64,000 bases of DNA from Acorus gramineus (Eukaryota > Streptophyta > Magnoliopsida > Acorales > Acoraceae). The stretch spans positions 26,904,311-26,968,310 of the forward strand of contig CM060849.1 of assembly GCA_030737835.1 (NCBI GenBank). The letters are read 5' to 3'. Within the stretch, counting starts at the first letter, position 1, and each line of letters starts with the position of its first letter. A program made the position numbers and the translations under genes. Below are positions 46,203-59,000 of the stretch, one piece after another. Below the pieces are notes generated by a model. It ran no database searches and was not told where the DNA came from. It saw nothing but the letters and a program-made list of their open reading frames with translations.

Positions 46203-47435
46203 TGGAGTTGAGTGGAGCGGCAGTTGAAGGGAGTGGAGCGGAAGCTGAAGGGCGTGGAGCGGAACATCGGTGTTCTGAGAATTACACAACAACATATGGC
46301 GGAGCTGAAGGAGCGCGAGATTGGAGTGGGAAGCGGGCATGGCGTGAACGACGGGGAAGGTGGAAGCGGACCAAACCAAGAACCTAGGTGGACATTGGTG
46401 CGAAGGCGCATGAAAGGCAAGCTAAGGGAGAGGAGGAAGGTTCAGGAGGCAGAACGAAGACTTGTTTCCCGTCATTGGAACAGGGGTGGTCAGGGGCAGC
46501 AGGGTGCTGGTAACAGTAGAGGCCAAAAGTGTTTCCGCTGCTTAGGCACTGGGCACCTAGCCAAAGACTGCCGTGAACCACCCCGCTGCTAGCACTAATG
46601 AAAGCTGAGTCATCGCAGCTATTGTTGTAAGGTTGTTAAAAAGGCAATGTCTCATATTCTTCCGGCAACCTATGCTTTACCTCCACCCCCTCTCACTCAG
46701 GTGGAGGTCGAGTGGTCTCCAGAGGTGGCGAATAGGATGCGTTATCTTGGAAAAAGTATTATGGTAGTCTGGGAGGGGACAGGAGTTTTGTCAACATCAG
46801 CCTGCTTAGACCAGCTGAAAGGCAGGTGGAAAGGAATAGACTTCAAACATGCTTGGGGTATATGCTGAAACAAGATGATCGTAAGGGTCCCCTCCTGGGT
46901 GGCTCGGGACCGGGTTCTCGATGCGGTCCGTCTCCAGGTGGGAGAAGGTTGGGTATTTCTCCACCCATGCAACTTCTCCACTGAATCGCTTGCTGAAGAA
47001 GGAAGGAGGATTGCCATATCCATCAGAGGCTTGCCTTTGGGGTGGAGAATGGAAGGAGTCATTAGAAAGGTGGTGGGACCTTTCGCTTTCCTGTTGGATT
47101 ACACGGAAGTCCTGGATAGCGTTGAAGCATTCCCCCCGATTAGAGCCTCTGTGTGGGCAAAACAGGGGGTGGTCCCTCCACCTGCAATGAGGGTGAGTTT
47201 GGGGGGGTGGGAGATCTCGATCAATATTGAGGCGGAAGGTGTGAAGAGAAGGAGATCTTTTATAGAGATTGTGCGTAGTCCGTCCTCTGCGTCCCCTCCT
47301 TCTACACTAGAGGCGGCAGGCCTTTCACGCCGAGGTCCATTACCGGGTTGTACTTTCGATAGAATGGATTGTCGGACAAGCGGCGGCTTATCCCGTCCGA
47401 CAGAGGCGACCATTCAGGAGGGGTCCATCTTTTGA
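46203..47435 (+). pseudogene. LINE ORF1 (nucleic-acid-binding, gag-like), broken
   Basis: The region encodes a charged N-terminus (ERQLKGVERKLKGVER), then a CCHC zinc knuckle KCFRCLGTGHLAKDC (about 46529-46573). A second half is damaged by a stop at 46590 (CREPPRC end). A DUF4283-like region follows (EVEWSPEVANRMRYLGKSI, then VGEGWVFLHPCNFSTESLAE, ISIRGLPLGWR, ASVWAKQGV). At least one frameshift and two stops separate the parts. In intact elements this protein binds the LINE RNA. Confidence 0.8.
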
Positions 47436-48329
47436 CGAGTTGTCCCTGCCACGATTCCCTAGAAGGTTGTGTCAGACGACAGAGTGGAACCCGTACCTTG
47501 CCGTTGCGTTCCTGACCAAGCAAAATGTCAACGTGGTGAGGAGATGCCGACTCGCCCAGCCATTTCGGATGGGACCTCTCCTTCCTCAGTGGGACGGTTC
47601 AACGGCTCTTGTTTTCAACACCTAAAATTGCTTTACACAGGAAAGGAAAGACACAGACCTCTCAAAAGAAGGAAAGCACATGGGGCAACCTCTTCTTCCC
47701 ACGTGGTTGGTTGCATGTCGCCAAAGGGAGTGGGCCTCCACTACATCTCGGGGAATTTGGGTAATAACTTGAGGCCCAATCCATTCTCCAAGCCTTGTGG
47801 ATCTATTTCAATGACGGGCCATGCTAGCCCGTGGGCCGGATCTCCTGTGGGATCAAAGGACGCCAATAAATCATTTGAGTAGTCTAGACCCTGCGAAATT
47901 AACAAGACACAGTCTTGCCGGGTTATTCCTAAACGGCTGAAATCTATCATAGTTGGAAGCCTTAATCCCATGGGGATGATAATTTTGCGGAGCTGGACAA
48001 GGATGATCTTGAGTCTGTAGGGGCCTGCTGGTCGTTGGATGAGGATCTAGTGCTTACAGATGAAGAGTCGGACCACCTGGAGATCTCTTGTTCCCCCAAG
48101 TTGTTAGAAAGAGAGGTTTCTATGGAGGCACCTGATTCGGCGAATGTCTCGGAGGTGGGGGACTAAGGAGTGGGAGTACCATATTCAAATTTCAACGCTT
48201 ATAAGGGGTCTCCGGCTTGTGTGAAAGCCAAAAAGCTAGGAGTCCCTCTTCATTCGAGCTTAGACAAGGCACAGTTCAAAGTCTTCATTAAGGAGGCTTT
48301 CCCTGAAGGTTCTTTGCTGTCCTCTCCCA

Positions 48330-51300
48330 TTGACGGGGGAGGGGAAGGCGAGGACTCCTGATGCGTCAGGCTACGCTTGTCGACAAAGGGTTTCACTTGT
48401 CTTCATATTTAAGTTCTTCTGTTGGAATGTTAGGGGCCTTAATGACCCATGCCAGAAGGCGGCGGTCAAGGAGGCGATTATGGCAAATGGAGTACACCTG
48501 GCCTATATTCAGGAATCCAAGATGGAGGAGTTCTCATCTACGGATCTTCGACTAATTGGCAATGGTAGGCTTACTGATTTCGCCACGAAACCTTCTTCGG
48601 GGGCGTCGGGTGGGATAGTCGTGGCATGGAATGACAAAAGATGGTCAAAGATCGATGTGATGGTGGCCCGGTATTTTGTGTCTGTGGTGTTAGAAGATGT
48701 GAACTCTCACTGAAGATGGTTGTGGTCGGGAGTCTATGCTCCAAATGATGATGCGGCTCGTTCCACCCTGTGGGAGGAGCTGAGCTACATGAGCTCTTTG
48801 TGGAATCTCCCCTGGTGTATTATGGGAGATTTCAACGTTACTAGATTTGAGGAAGACCAAAACCGGGAGGGACGGGTTTCTCTGGCGATGACTTGCTTTT
48901 TTGAATGGATTGCGGAAGAGGGGCTGGTTGATATCCCTTTGTCTAACCAGAAGTTCACTTGGTCCAACCTCAAAGAATCTCCATCTTATGCTAGGTTGGA
49001 TAGAGTGCTGGTGGATGAGAGGTGGGATGTGGCCTTCCCAATGAGTACTTTAGTAGCTCTATACCTCGTATTTGTTCTGATCATTCCCCTCTCATCTACA
49101 ACGGGGGAGAATTATCACCGATTCACCACTTCAAGTTTGAGAACTGGTGGCTACTTTGCGACGACTTCTGTGAGGTAGTTCACCATTCTTAGGCCATTCC
49201 CGTCTTGTGTTTAAGTGACGCAAAAAAAATATCTTTCAAGCTTAAGAGATGAAAGGAGAGCTAGTAAAGCCGATATTGAACAAGAGCTCAGGCGCTTGGA
49301 AGTTCTTGAGGAATCATCCCCCCTGTTTGCTGCGGAGCTGGCCAGAAGGGCCTCTCTAAAAGAAAGTTGGCAAAGGTTATTGTCGATGGAAGAGGCGGAG
49401 TGGAGGCAACGCTCGTGTGAGACGTGGCTGAAAGAGGGCGACAATAATACCAAGTTCTTTCACAAGGCAGCCAACTTGTGTCGTCGAATCAATGGAATTC
49501 ATACTCTCCATGATGGAGAGCGGACACTGAAGGACCTAAGGGAGATTGAACGGCACCTGGTAAATCACTTTTCTGTGTGTTTTAGAAAACGCAGAGGCTG
49601 GACACCTTCATGGTTGAACGAAGACCTTCCTAAAGTGCTAGACAGTTCATGGCCTATGCTGGAATCTCCTTTCTCTATCGAGGAAGTGAAGAAGGCTATA
49701 TTCGGATCGGATGCGGACAAGGCCCAGGGGCCTGACGGTTTCGGTCTGTGGTTTTACCAGGAATTTTGGCCTGTGATGCAGGAGGATATCATGAATATGT
49801 TTGTTGAATTCTATTCTGGGTCCATGCGGCTAGGGTGCTTGAATTCAACATTCTTAGTGCTGATTCCAAAGTGTGCGGGTGCATCAGAAGTGTCTGAGTT
49901 CAGACCGATAAGCCTTGTCAATGGGGCATATAGATAGTTGCAAAAGTCTTGGCAAACAGGCTGAAGATGGTCATGGGGAATTTGGTGGATGCAAACCAAA
50001 CAGCGTTAATTTTAGGTCGGCTTCTTCAAGATGGTTTTATGGTGACCCAAGAGTGTATCTCTGCCTCTCACCAAAGTCGAAAGAGAGGGGTGGTCATCAA
50101 ACTTGACTTCTCCAAGGCTTATGACAATGTTGATTGGAACTTTCTAATCCATATTCTCCAATGTCATGGTTTTGAACCAACTTGGGTTAGGTGGATCAAG
50201 GAGTGTATTTCAACTGCTAAGGCCTCTGTTTTGGTGAATGAAAAGCCATGTGGTTTCTTTCATATAAACAAAGGTCTGCGTCAAGGGGATCCACTCTCAC
50301 CGTTGCTTTTCACCTTGGTCACCGATGCCTTCAGCAGAATGATGAAGATGGCCGAAGCAGATGGTTGGTTCTCTGGGCTTAGCTGTGGAGGGTCTGGACG
50401 GAAGGTGACTCATACCCAATATGCGGATGATACAATAGTGCTTTGCTCGGCGGATCCTGATTCTATTCGCGACGTTAAGTTTTTGTGCAAATGCTTTGAG
50501 CTCCTTTCCGGGCTTTGCATCAATTTCCACGAAAGCTCTATGCTCAGCATTCGTGTGGATGAAGAGCTTGGGTCCTTCGCTAGATTGTTTGGTTGTCCTG
50601 TACAAACCTTTCCTATCAGACACCTTGGACTCCCGCTGCACCTGGGTAGTTTCAAGACAAGTGAATGGCAACCGCTGATTCAGAAATTGGAGCAAAGACT
50701 CGAGGGGTGGAAGAGCAACACACTGAGCATGGGCGGAAGATTGACACTCCTCCAAGCAGTACTTTCGAACCTACCAATTTTCTACCTATCCATTTTTAAG
50801 ATTCCAATGGGGAGCCTTAAAAAGCTGGATGGGATTCGAAAGAGATTTCTTTGGGGGGGAGCAGAGGGGAAGGTAGACATGTCCACCTTGTGAAATGGGA
50901 CCTAGTCTGCAGCAGGAAAAAACAGGGGGGGGGGCTGGTGTGCTAAACTTGGCTGACCTGAATAAGGCTTTGCTGTGTAAGTGGAAATGGAGGTGGTTGT
51001 CCAACCGTGAATTACAGTGGAGTAGACTTCTGGAAGCACGATGCAAATGCGGCATCGAGCAACTGAATAGATTCCCCTGCCGCTCCCCGAATCTTTCCAA
51101 GATATGGAATGGAATCCTGGATGCTACTGATACAAATGCGGCATCGAGCAACTGAATAGATTCCCCTGCCGCTCCCCGAATCTTTCCAAGATATGGAATG
51201 GAATCCTGGATGCTACTGAAGGATTCATGGAGGCGATCAGATGGAGAATTGGAGATGGCAAAGCGATTAGGTTTTGGCATGATCATTGGTTGGGTGAGAG

Positions 51301-52078
51301 TGCTCTCAAGATCAGATTCCCTGGACTATTCCATGCGGCTCGTAACAAAGTTGGAACAGTAAGGGAATTCTGGTCAGATAACCAGTCGGGGGGACAATGG
51401 AATATACCTCTTCATCAGACCTTACGTGAGGAGTACCGTGCTATACTGGTTGATCTTCTTCGGGATTTGAATGAAGTGAGACTTGAGCAGGGAGTGTCAG
51501 ACTACCCGATTTGGAGTCCTCAACCGCGCCTATCCTTCTCCGTGCGTGGATGTTACGACTGGTTGAGGCGTGCAAAGCCATAGATGGAGGTCACGGCATC
51601 CAAGTTCCAGGAGATTTGGTGCACCAAAGTTCCCCTCTAAGTCAAAATGTTCCTCTGGCTGTTCTATCAGAACCGCATCTTGATGAAAGTATACAGGGCT
51701 AAATGGGCCATTCATGATGACCGGGTGCGTGCTATGTGCGAGGCTGACGAGGAGTCGGCGGAACATCTCATGATCCGCTGCCGTTTCGCGAAACAAATAT
51801 GGTCAAAGCTCAAGGAGGCCACAAGCCTAAATGACAGGTTCTCCTCCCCACAGGAACTTTGGGCAGCTGATCGGGTCATGCAGAAATGGGGAGACCAAAG
51901 CAAGAAGACTAAAATCTCACAGTCCTTCATCCCGGTAGTCCTTTGGGCAATATGGCTTGCAAGAAATCACCTTCTATTTCAGGGAACACGTGTGTATGTT
52001 GAGAATGTCTGGGAAACGATCATTTCCCTCATTAAAGCGTGGGGTACTTCATGTGCTATGTGGCGGGAAAAATTGTAA
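48330..52078 (+). pseudogene. LINE ORF2 (endonuclease, reverse transcriptase), broken
   Basis: Endonuclease (APE type): FCWNVRGLND, IQESK, MGDFNVTRFEEDQ and ARLDRVLVDERW, about 48414-49020, with one in-frame TGA at 48711. A frameshifted stretch follows to about 49200. The linker and first RT blocks run 49215-49937 (WLKEGDNNTKFFHKAAN, DKAQGPDGFG, VSEFRPISLVN). A frameshift at about 49937 leads to the RT core 49949-50893 (KLDFSKAYDNVDW, LRQGDPLSPLLF, catalytic YADD near 50420). Then come a stop, a G-run frameshift and an 89-bp duplication. The C-terminal zinc-binding part (MFLWLFYQNR, CEADEESAEHLMIRC, VVLWAIWLARNHLLF) ends at 52078. It cannot produce a whole protein. Confidence 0.9.
51044..51219. 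repeat. 89-bp tandem duplication inside the LINE
   Basis: CAAATGCGGCATCGAGCAAC to GGATGCTACTGA occurs at 51044-51130 and again at 51133-51219, 87 of 87 bases alike. The period of 89 is not a multiple of three, so it shifts the ORF2 frame. Confidence 0.92.
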
Positions 52079-52232
52079 TTGAGGAATAGTGGGATGATAC
52101 CCCTTCTCGCTTGTGGTTGAAACCTCCTCGACTATGAGCCTCTTTGTATGTTTTTATGCTTTGGGCATTTGATCTGAATATATTTCATGGCTAATGCCTA
52201 CCATTTCGTCAAAAAAAAACAAGGCATATGTT

Positions 52233-54479
52233 TTGAAATGCATCCATGCAATTCATTGAAGTATATACTTCATTTTTTATAAAAGCATGTAACTTATTTG
52301 ATGAGGTATACTATTTTTAAAAAATTCAAAACACATAAAAACTAAAATTGAGGCTGGAATAAGGCTGAATGTAACATTATCTTTAAAAATATAAGTTTAA
52401 TATGTCGTGGGCATCTCCCGGGCCCGGGATTAATCGGCTCATTTGAGAAGGCTTGTGGGCTAGGTTCGTTATAGGGACAAGGCCCAAATTCTGATCATTT
52501 GGTTCATCAGGCACGAGCTAGGGTACAATGGGTATATATAATACTAGATGACCTACCTTATACAATAGAATACAATAGGTATAATTAAATTTAAATACTA
52601 TATAATACAAACATAAATATTGTTACAATGTATTTTATGATACAAATGTCTTTTTAGATCAAAGATATCAATATATCTGTATCTATACTTTCAATATTTG
52701 AATATCGGATGATTTTTTTTTTATTTCATATGAATTCCGAGCACACACAAATATTTCATAGGCTTAAACTATATATTGAATCCAAAGATAATGGTATTTG
52801 CCTTAGCCCAATAACCTAAGCTTAGATATTTTTTTTTTTAAAAAAAAGTCAACATGCTTGTGCCATGTAAGATTGTAAGTGGACAAAAATCTTTGTAATC
52901 TTCATAATTTTTGTTATTTTATAATCCAAGATTAAAATTGCTCATCACAATGTATCACATTAAATTATATTTAATTAAAATTCACGTAACCATATTATCG
53001 TGTCGTCAAAGTGGGTTGTTGAAATCATTGTCATTTTTTCAAGGGACTTGTTTTCTTAATAAGCTTATAACGTGTGTAAAGTTTAAGTTAGGCCCTTTGA
53101 CTAGAATTTCATGAATTTATTGAACCAACCTCAACATAACAACAAGACTAATAAAAAGGCATTGGCGATGTGTGAAGAGAAAACTAATGTTTTTTTAACT
53201 TCTTCGCAATTCCTATTCTGCAACTTCGTGGAATAGGGGGTTAGGACATGTTCATACACCATGGAGACCCAAATCGAGGTCTATTGACTATTATATATAA
53301 GAACTAAATTATACTCCTTTTGTGCAAATCTGTTTGCAATCTTTAGTACATTGAAGTAGACTTGGATAATAGAACAAATACATAAGGATGCCCAGGACAT
53401 ATACATGCAAATGAATATATCCAATAAATTATGACATGATTTGGTTAGTCACCTGCCATAGTCTTATTAATCTCATATGTGAAACATATGAATATTGTTA
53501 TATTAAACAATAAAATCCAGCGACAATGATTTCACACTATTGACATACCTGATTTTTTATAATATAACATATTATTAGGTATATATTCAATTCTTTTACT
53601 GAATATTTATGATACTGATTAAATCAAAACTTGATTAGATTGAATAGGAGAATGAAACTTTTATTCACAATTGATTATGTAGTTCGATTTATTAGTTGTA
53701 TAATTTGATTTATAGGCTGTACAGTACGTTACTGATGATGCTAACCAAATTCAGGTTCGATTTATAAGGTAAATAACAAAAACATTCAGTGGCAAAACAG
53801 TAAATAGGCCACGTGAATTCTACTTTTATCCCTCCGGATATTCACGTCAAGAAAGATAACGCGCGCCATCCTGACCGTCCAATCGATGGACCTGCAGTCA
53901 ACTATAAAAAAGGGAGTCCAAGTCAACCTGACCGTGTGAAAACTTCAAACAAAGCACAAAGTAAAAAATTTGTTGAAATAGCCCTCCATATATTATATAT
54001 TTATATATAATCGCTTTAAAAAAATTTATTTACACATACGTCCTTCAGATCCTTGCATAAAATGAAACAAGGGATAAATTTGAATCATCTTGTCTAATTC
54101 TCTACATAAATATAAACGAGTTTTTTTTTATGGAAATGTAGACTTTTGCTATCCCAAATTGTATTGCACAATAGGAGTTATACAGTTTGAATGGAGTGAG
54201 AAGAGCAGAAAGAAATAATACAAACTCGAAAGCAAAAATAAGACGAGAAGCGAGGTCATAAGGGTACCCTACCAACCCAGAATCATTGGGTCACATCGAT
54301 TCCGGGTCGCATTGCGATCGATGGCCAAAATTTCCCTCCAAATGGAGACGTCTTTCGCACCAGCGATGTGATTCCCCAATTTGTCAACAAATAACAGGAT
54401 AAACAAATTAAACAAATAACAAGCTTTGTCAATGGATATGCACCTGTAATTAAATTTTATGATTTTGTTATTGATATTT
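52233..54479. other. AT-rich spacer
   Basis: About 2.2 kb without recognisable coding sequence. A small GC-rich palindrome TCTCCCGGGCCCGGGA lies at about 52413-52430. Confidence 0.5.
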
Positions 54480-54693
54480 AAATTGGGATTTATAGCTCTT
54501 GTTGTTGGTGCCGGCAAAATCCTCTCTTGTTGGGGCTTCCTTTTCTTTGGCTTTCCTGTTTTTTGTTTAAAAAAGTTCTGTTTGTACGGTTGCTGGCTGG
54601 GTTGCCCCCCACCTAGTCGTTCTTCTCCCTGGGCTATGGCTTCTCAATCAATATTTAGAAGGCATTGGCTGATCTATTCTAAAAAAAAAAAAA
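54480..54693 (+). mobile_element. Probable 5'-truncated LINE 3' end with poly-A
   Basis: TTGGGGCTTCCTTTTCTTTG, GGTTGCTGGCTGGGTTGCCC and CTGGGCTATGGCTTCTCAAT lead into a run of 13 A (54681-54693). A non-coding, GT-rich stretch ending in poly-A suits the 3' UTR of a plant LINE. No target-site duplication was pinned down. It is not the same 3' end as the LINE at 46193-52220. Confidence 0.45.
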
Positions 54694-55780
54694 TGGATTT
54701 TTTAGATTAAGAATATTACTTATATATTTCAAATCAATGAGCCAAGTGAACTAAATGCAGGCAATAGATTTTTTGGTTTTCTTGAGATTTAGGTAGCATT
54801 TCAATATGAGTTTATAAGAAGCTATTTCTTCAAATTCATATACAAACAATAAGAATAGAAAAACGAAAAACACAATGGTAGTTATAAATGGTAAAAAATA
54901 CATTTTTTTAAAAAAAGACACAAATGGATATAGTATATACAACATCTAACGAGGTATAAGCTTCACTGACTTTTCAAAATGATATATAGGACTATATTTT
55001 GAACTGAGAAAAAAATTGAGTGTCTAAACACTCAAAATACAATGATAGTTATACATGGTAAAAAACACATTTTTTTAAAAAAAACCAGGACTATTTTCAG
55101 CGAGCCCAACCCAGTGCAACTTTTTCAAAAAATAATTTTTTCAGTAGTGTTCAAAAAGGAGCCTTAAGTTGATATTTTTGGATGATTGGACATATATATT
55201 TTATGTTTAAAAATGATAATAAATATTAGAAATTGGAATGGCCTTTTTAAATTAACGATAAGAAAACTAAAGTAATTTACTCATTTATACGCACTAATAC
55301 ACACATAATCATGTCAAATATGAATATTATTCATGACTTCAATATTTGTATTTATTTCTATATTAATTTCATTTGTAAATTTGGAGCACACACAATGAAA
55401 AAAGAAAAAAAATTTATATATAAATTTTTCACAAGTACATGTCTTGATGGACGATATATGTCAATAAAATGCATTAATAAGATTTTTATTAATAATTTTT
55501 TAATCAATAAAATATTTTTCTGACTATTTGATGCACACGTATGGTCGAGTTAAACACGTATCAATAGAAATCTATGAGAACAAACTGATATAAAAATTTT
55601 CCCTTAAAAAGGAGTCCATAGAAATACGAAATTTTACAGGGTGAAAATGACAAATATTCCCTAAACAAACGTCGTCTTCCGTAGGGCGAACGGAGCATCA
55701 GTAGCCGAAGTGGGCCCCGCAGGGGCGGAGGTGGGGCCGGCTTTGTCCGGACTCGCACGGACCATTTATGGTCAACTCGT
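54694..55780. other. Spacer and upstream region of the channel gene
   Basis: AT-rich to about 55670. A GC-rich proximal stretch (55680-55770) then contains GGGCCCCGCAGGGGCGGAGG. No TATA box is placed with confidence. Confidence 0.45.
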
Positions 55781-55802
55781 CCTCTCTCTCTCTCTCTCTC
55801 TC
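55781..55802 (+). promoter_or_regulatory. (CT)n tract near the start of the channel transcript
   Basis: CT dinucleotides repeated about ten times, followed by more CT-rich sequence. Such tracts mark transcription starts and 5' leaders in plants. The phosphatase leader has the same type of tract. Confidence 0.5.
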
Positions 55803-55975
55803 GCTCTATTTTATTATGCAAAAAATCTCGTGAGACCTGGTGGAGAGAGTCTCCGCCCCTCTGAAGCATCGACGAAGCTTCGCTCGGTGTCCCTCTCTCT
55901 CTGGTTGTTTCGCCCTAATATCTCGCCCTTTCGAAGCCCTAGCTCGGAAATCGCGCTCACTCGAAGCAGCAGCTG

Positions 55976-56041
55976 ATGTTTCTTGACGGCGGAGAGGCCT
56001 TTCTTATCCTCGTCGACGGTGCAAAGACCGGCTGCGTTTAA
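55976..56041 (+). promoter_or_regulatory. 21-codon uORF in the channel leader
   Basis: ATG 55976 opens a frame reading MFLDGGEAFLILVDGAKTGC plus Val and stops at 56039-56041, 35 bases before the main ATG at 56077. It would be translated if transcription begins near the CT tract at 55.8 kb. Confidence 0.55.
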
Positions 56042-56076
56042 CGTCGGTCTCTCGTTCCGCTAATCGGACCTTCGTT

Positions 56077-59000
56077 ATGAATTATCAGGAGAAATTCGTG
56101 AGGTCTCTCTCTCTCTCTCTATCTCTCTTGTTATCTGAGATTGGAATCCATCTTTATTGGCGTTAAGCGTTTGATAATCGATTGTAAGCTTTCTCTGTCG
56201 AAAATTGAGAAATATATGGTGATTGGTGGATTTTTTTTTATTTATTATTATTGTTTGATGAGTTCAGCTATAGAGCCTGGAGACGAAGAAAAATTGCATT
56301 TGGAAACCCTAAAAATTGTAGACGAGGCGCTCTACTTGGATTGATCATGGCGTGATGAAATGATTGACCTTTTGTTGAGGTTTCATGGGTTGATCATCGA
56401 GTGACCTGAGTTGACATTTCTTTAAGGATTCTGAGGTTCTATAGTGGTTATATCAATCCTTTCTTAGAATATGAAAATTATATTGTGGAATTGGAATTTG
56501 TGCTGGTTTATTCTAGCATGAAAGCAGAAGTTAAAAAAAAAAAAAAAAAAAAAAACCTGTTTTTCCTAGATATAGAGAAGAATAAGCTCAAGTAAATCCA
56601 AGTCATTATTTTGAGCCAGAGGCATTGATGCATTCGCTTGTAAAGCACTGCCAGTTGATTTCTTTAGTTTCAACTTCGATGGGTATCCGGTATCCCCCTC
56701 TAAGTGGACTCAGTTTCTTTATTTAAATAGTTTTTACATGATTCTCAGGTTCCGGGATTGGACTTCAGAAAAATCATTCAGCTCTGATAGGGGGTTATTA
56801 GGAAACGAGAGGAAGGGACCGTCACTGCGCGAGACCATCTGGTCAGGATTCCGACGGGGAGTTGGACGAATCAAGACCAGTATTTCCCGCTTTCGTATCT
56901 CAAAAGAATCACCAAAGGAGGAACTGGAACTGGAACCACAGAAGAGCGTACTTGATCCTCAAGGACCATTTCTCCAGAAATGGAACAAGATCTTTGTTCT
57001 GTCATGCGTGCTTGCGTTGTCCGTGGACCCTTTGTTCTTTTATATCCCGGTTGTCAAAGGAGATGGAGATAACCAGTGCCTTGGTACGGATCATGGGATG
57101 GAGATCACGGCGAGCGTCCTGCGGTCATTCTCTGATATCTTTTACATACTTCATATATATCTCCAGTTCCATACAGGTTTCATTGCTCCCTCTTCTCGAG
57201 TATTTGGAAGGGGCGAGTTAGTCACAAATCGCATGGCTATAGCCAAGCGGTATTTGTCATCCTACTTCCTTATTGATGTTCTAGCTGTTCTTCCTCTCCC
57301 ACAGGTATGAGATTCTCTTTCAACATTGAATTTGTTATTTTCTGTCTACTTATTTTTTCCTGAGGCTTTCCTAGTTTCTTTTCAGGCAATAATGAAGTGA
57401 TATTTTACAGTTTATGTACGTGATTAATGTTATTGGCTTTTATATCATTAATCATAGTTGTTTGCTGTTATAATTAGTTCGAAAAGTGCCAGAAGATTCT
57501 GATTCAACAATATTTTGTTTTCTCTCTTTCCCTTATATTCCAGATTTCATTCACAGAGTCTTTTCATATTTATCAATCCATGAAGATTCAACTGTCAATC
57601 TGCCATGATTTAATTGTCCTGAGAACTGCTTTATTGAATTATTTTTCCTATGTTCAGGTGGCCATTGTAATTATAAAACCAAAGTTGAGAAGACCGGTAG
57701 CACGGAATGAAAAGAACCTGTTGAAGTTTATTGTTTTTTTACAGTATGTTCCTAGGCTTGTCCGTGTAATTCCATTATATGGGGAAGTCACAAGGTCAGC
57801 TGGCATAATGGCGGAAACGGCATGGGCTGGGGCTGCCTTAAATCTTTTTCTTTACATGCTTGCAAGTCATGTAAGTAGGATTATTGTCAGCCTTTTTTTT
57901 ATTTATAATTTTACAGATTATGTTACTAAATTATTGTTCTTCATGTATCAGTGTCAAAAATTATCAAACTAATGATTAAGTTCAATTGAGCTTCAATTAC
58001 TATATTACTAATTCTCCATGTTAGATCTATTAGGAGTGTGGATAATAACATTTGGTTTAAGACCTTAAAACAAAAGGCAGATGGTGAGGATACTTTCAAA
58101 AAATAATGAATGAAAGTTCAATAAGGCATGCGAAAAGTAGAGAAAGAGGGAAGCGGGCACTGAGGTTAAGGGACGTAAAAATGTGCTATTGTTCACTAGT
58201 CCACCCAATATCAAATAGATTCCCCTTCCTGTTTCCACCGGACCACCACTGCCATCTTCTTCATTAGAATCTTGTAACATTCTCAGTATGCATCCCAAGC
58301 TGAGATCTGCTCATGTAGGAACTATTGAATACCTCCACTTGGAGTGGACTTTCCTTTTTGGAGAGAAGGTGAGCAGTATCATCAGGTACCATTGATTAGA
58401 AGCTCAATGGTACAACCAAATGGAGAGTATGAAATGAAGAGTATGAATGGATTTATTGATGAATTCTTAACTGTTAATTTGGAAGTAACAGCCTATGGAC
58501 CTTAGCATTTCATACTTAGCCTCTGTCCTTTCTCTTCTCATATTACATATTTTCTTTTTTCTTTAGGTGTGCTTATTCATGCAGTTGTATATTTCCCGTC
58601 TTGCTTGGAATTTGATATACTACATTGTCTAGCTAGCATATTTTTTTTATTATCTTGTATCTTCCTAACATGGCAAGAAATTAGGGTGCAACTCGGGCGG
58701 GTTGGGTCGGGTTAAGAGGTTTTTTTAAGCCCAATCCGCCAAGTGAAATACCGAATCTGACCTCAACCTGTGAGTTTCCAACCTGAACCCGATCTTAACC
58801 CGCGGGTTTGGGTCGGGCTTGGGTTTACTCTCTATTGTGTCTTGAAAGTGCACCGTGACTGTTTGTATTTATAATTAATATTTATATGGATGACCCATAA
58901 AAAAAAATTATATGAATTTGCATGGATTGGGTGTGATGAAGGTAAAAAAAAAAAAAAAAATCCACTTGTGCACTTTGATCCCAACATACTTTTGAACTCC

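Larger units (their letters stand above)
46193..52220 (+). mobile_element. L1-type LINE, near full length, decayed
   Basis: The element is 6.0 kb and ends in a short poly-A tail (52211-52219). AAGACATATGTT (46181-46192) and AAGGCATATGTT (52221-52232) form a 12-bp target-site duplication with one mismatch. This proves target-primed insertion and marks both ends. It holds ORF1 with a DUF4283-like domain and a CCHC knuckle, and ORF2 with endonuclease, reverse transcriptase and a C-terminal zinc-binding RVT-associated domain. This layout is typical of plant L1 elements. Several stops and frameshifts interrupt both ORFs. The 5' UTR before ORF1 is only about 10 bases, so a slight 5' truncation is likely. 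Confidence 0.93.

Noticed and set aside
52413-52430. CCCGGGCCCGGG as a regulatory site
   Set aside because: A short GC palindrome in spacer DNA with no promoter nearby; nothing supports a role.
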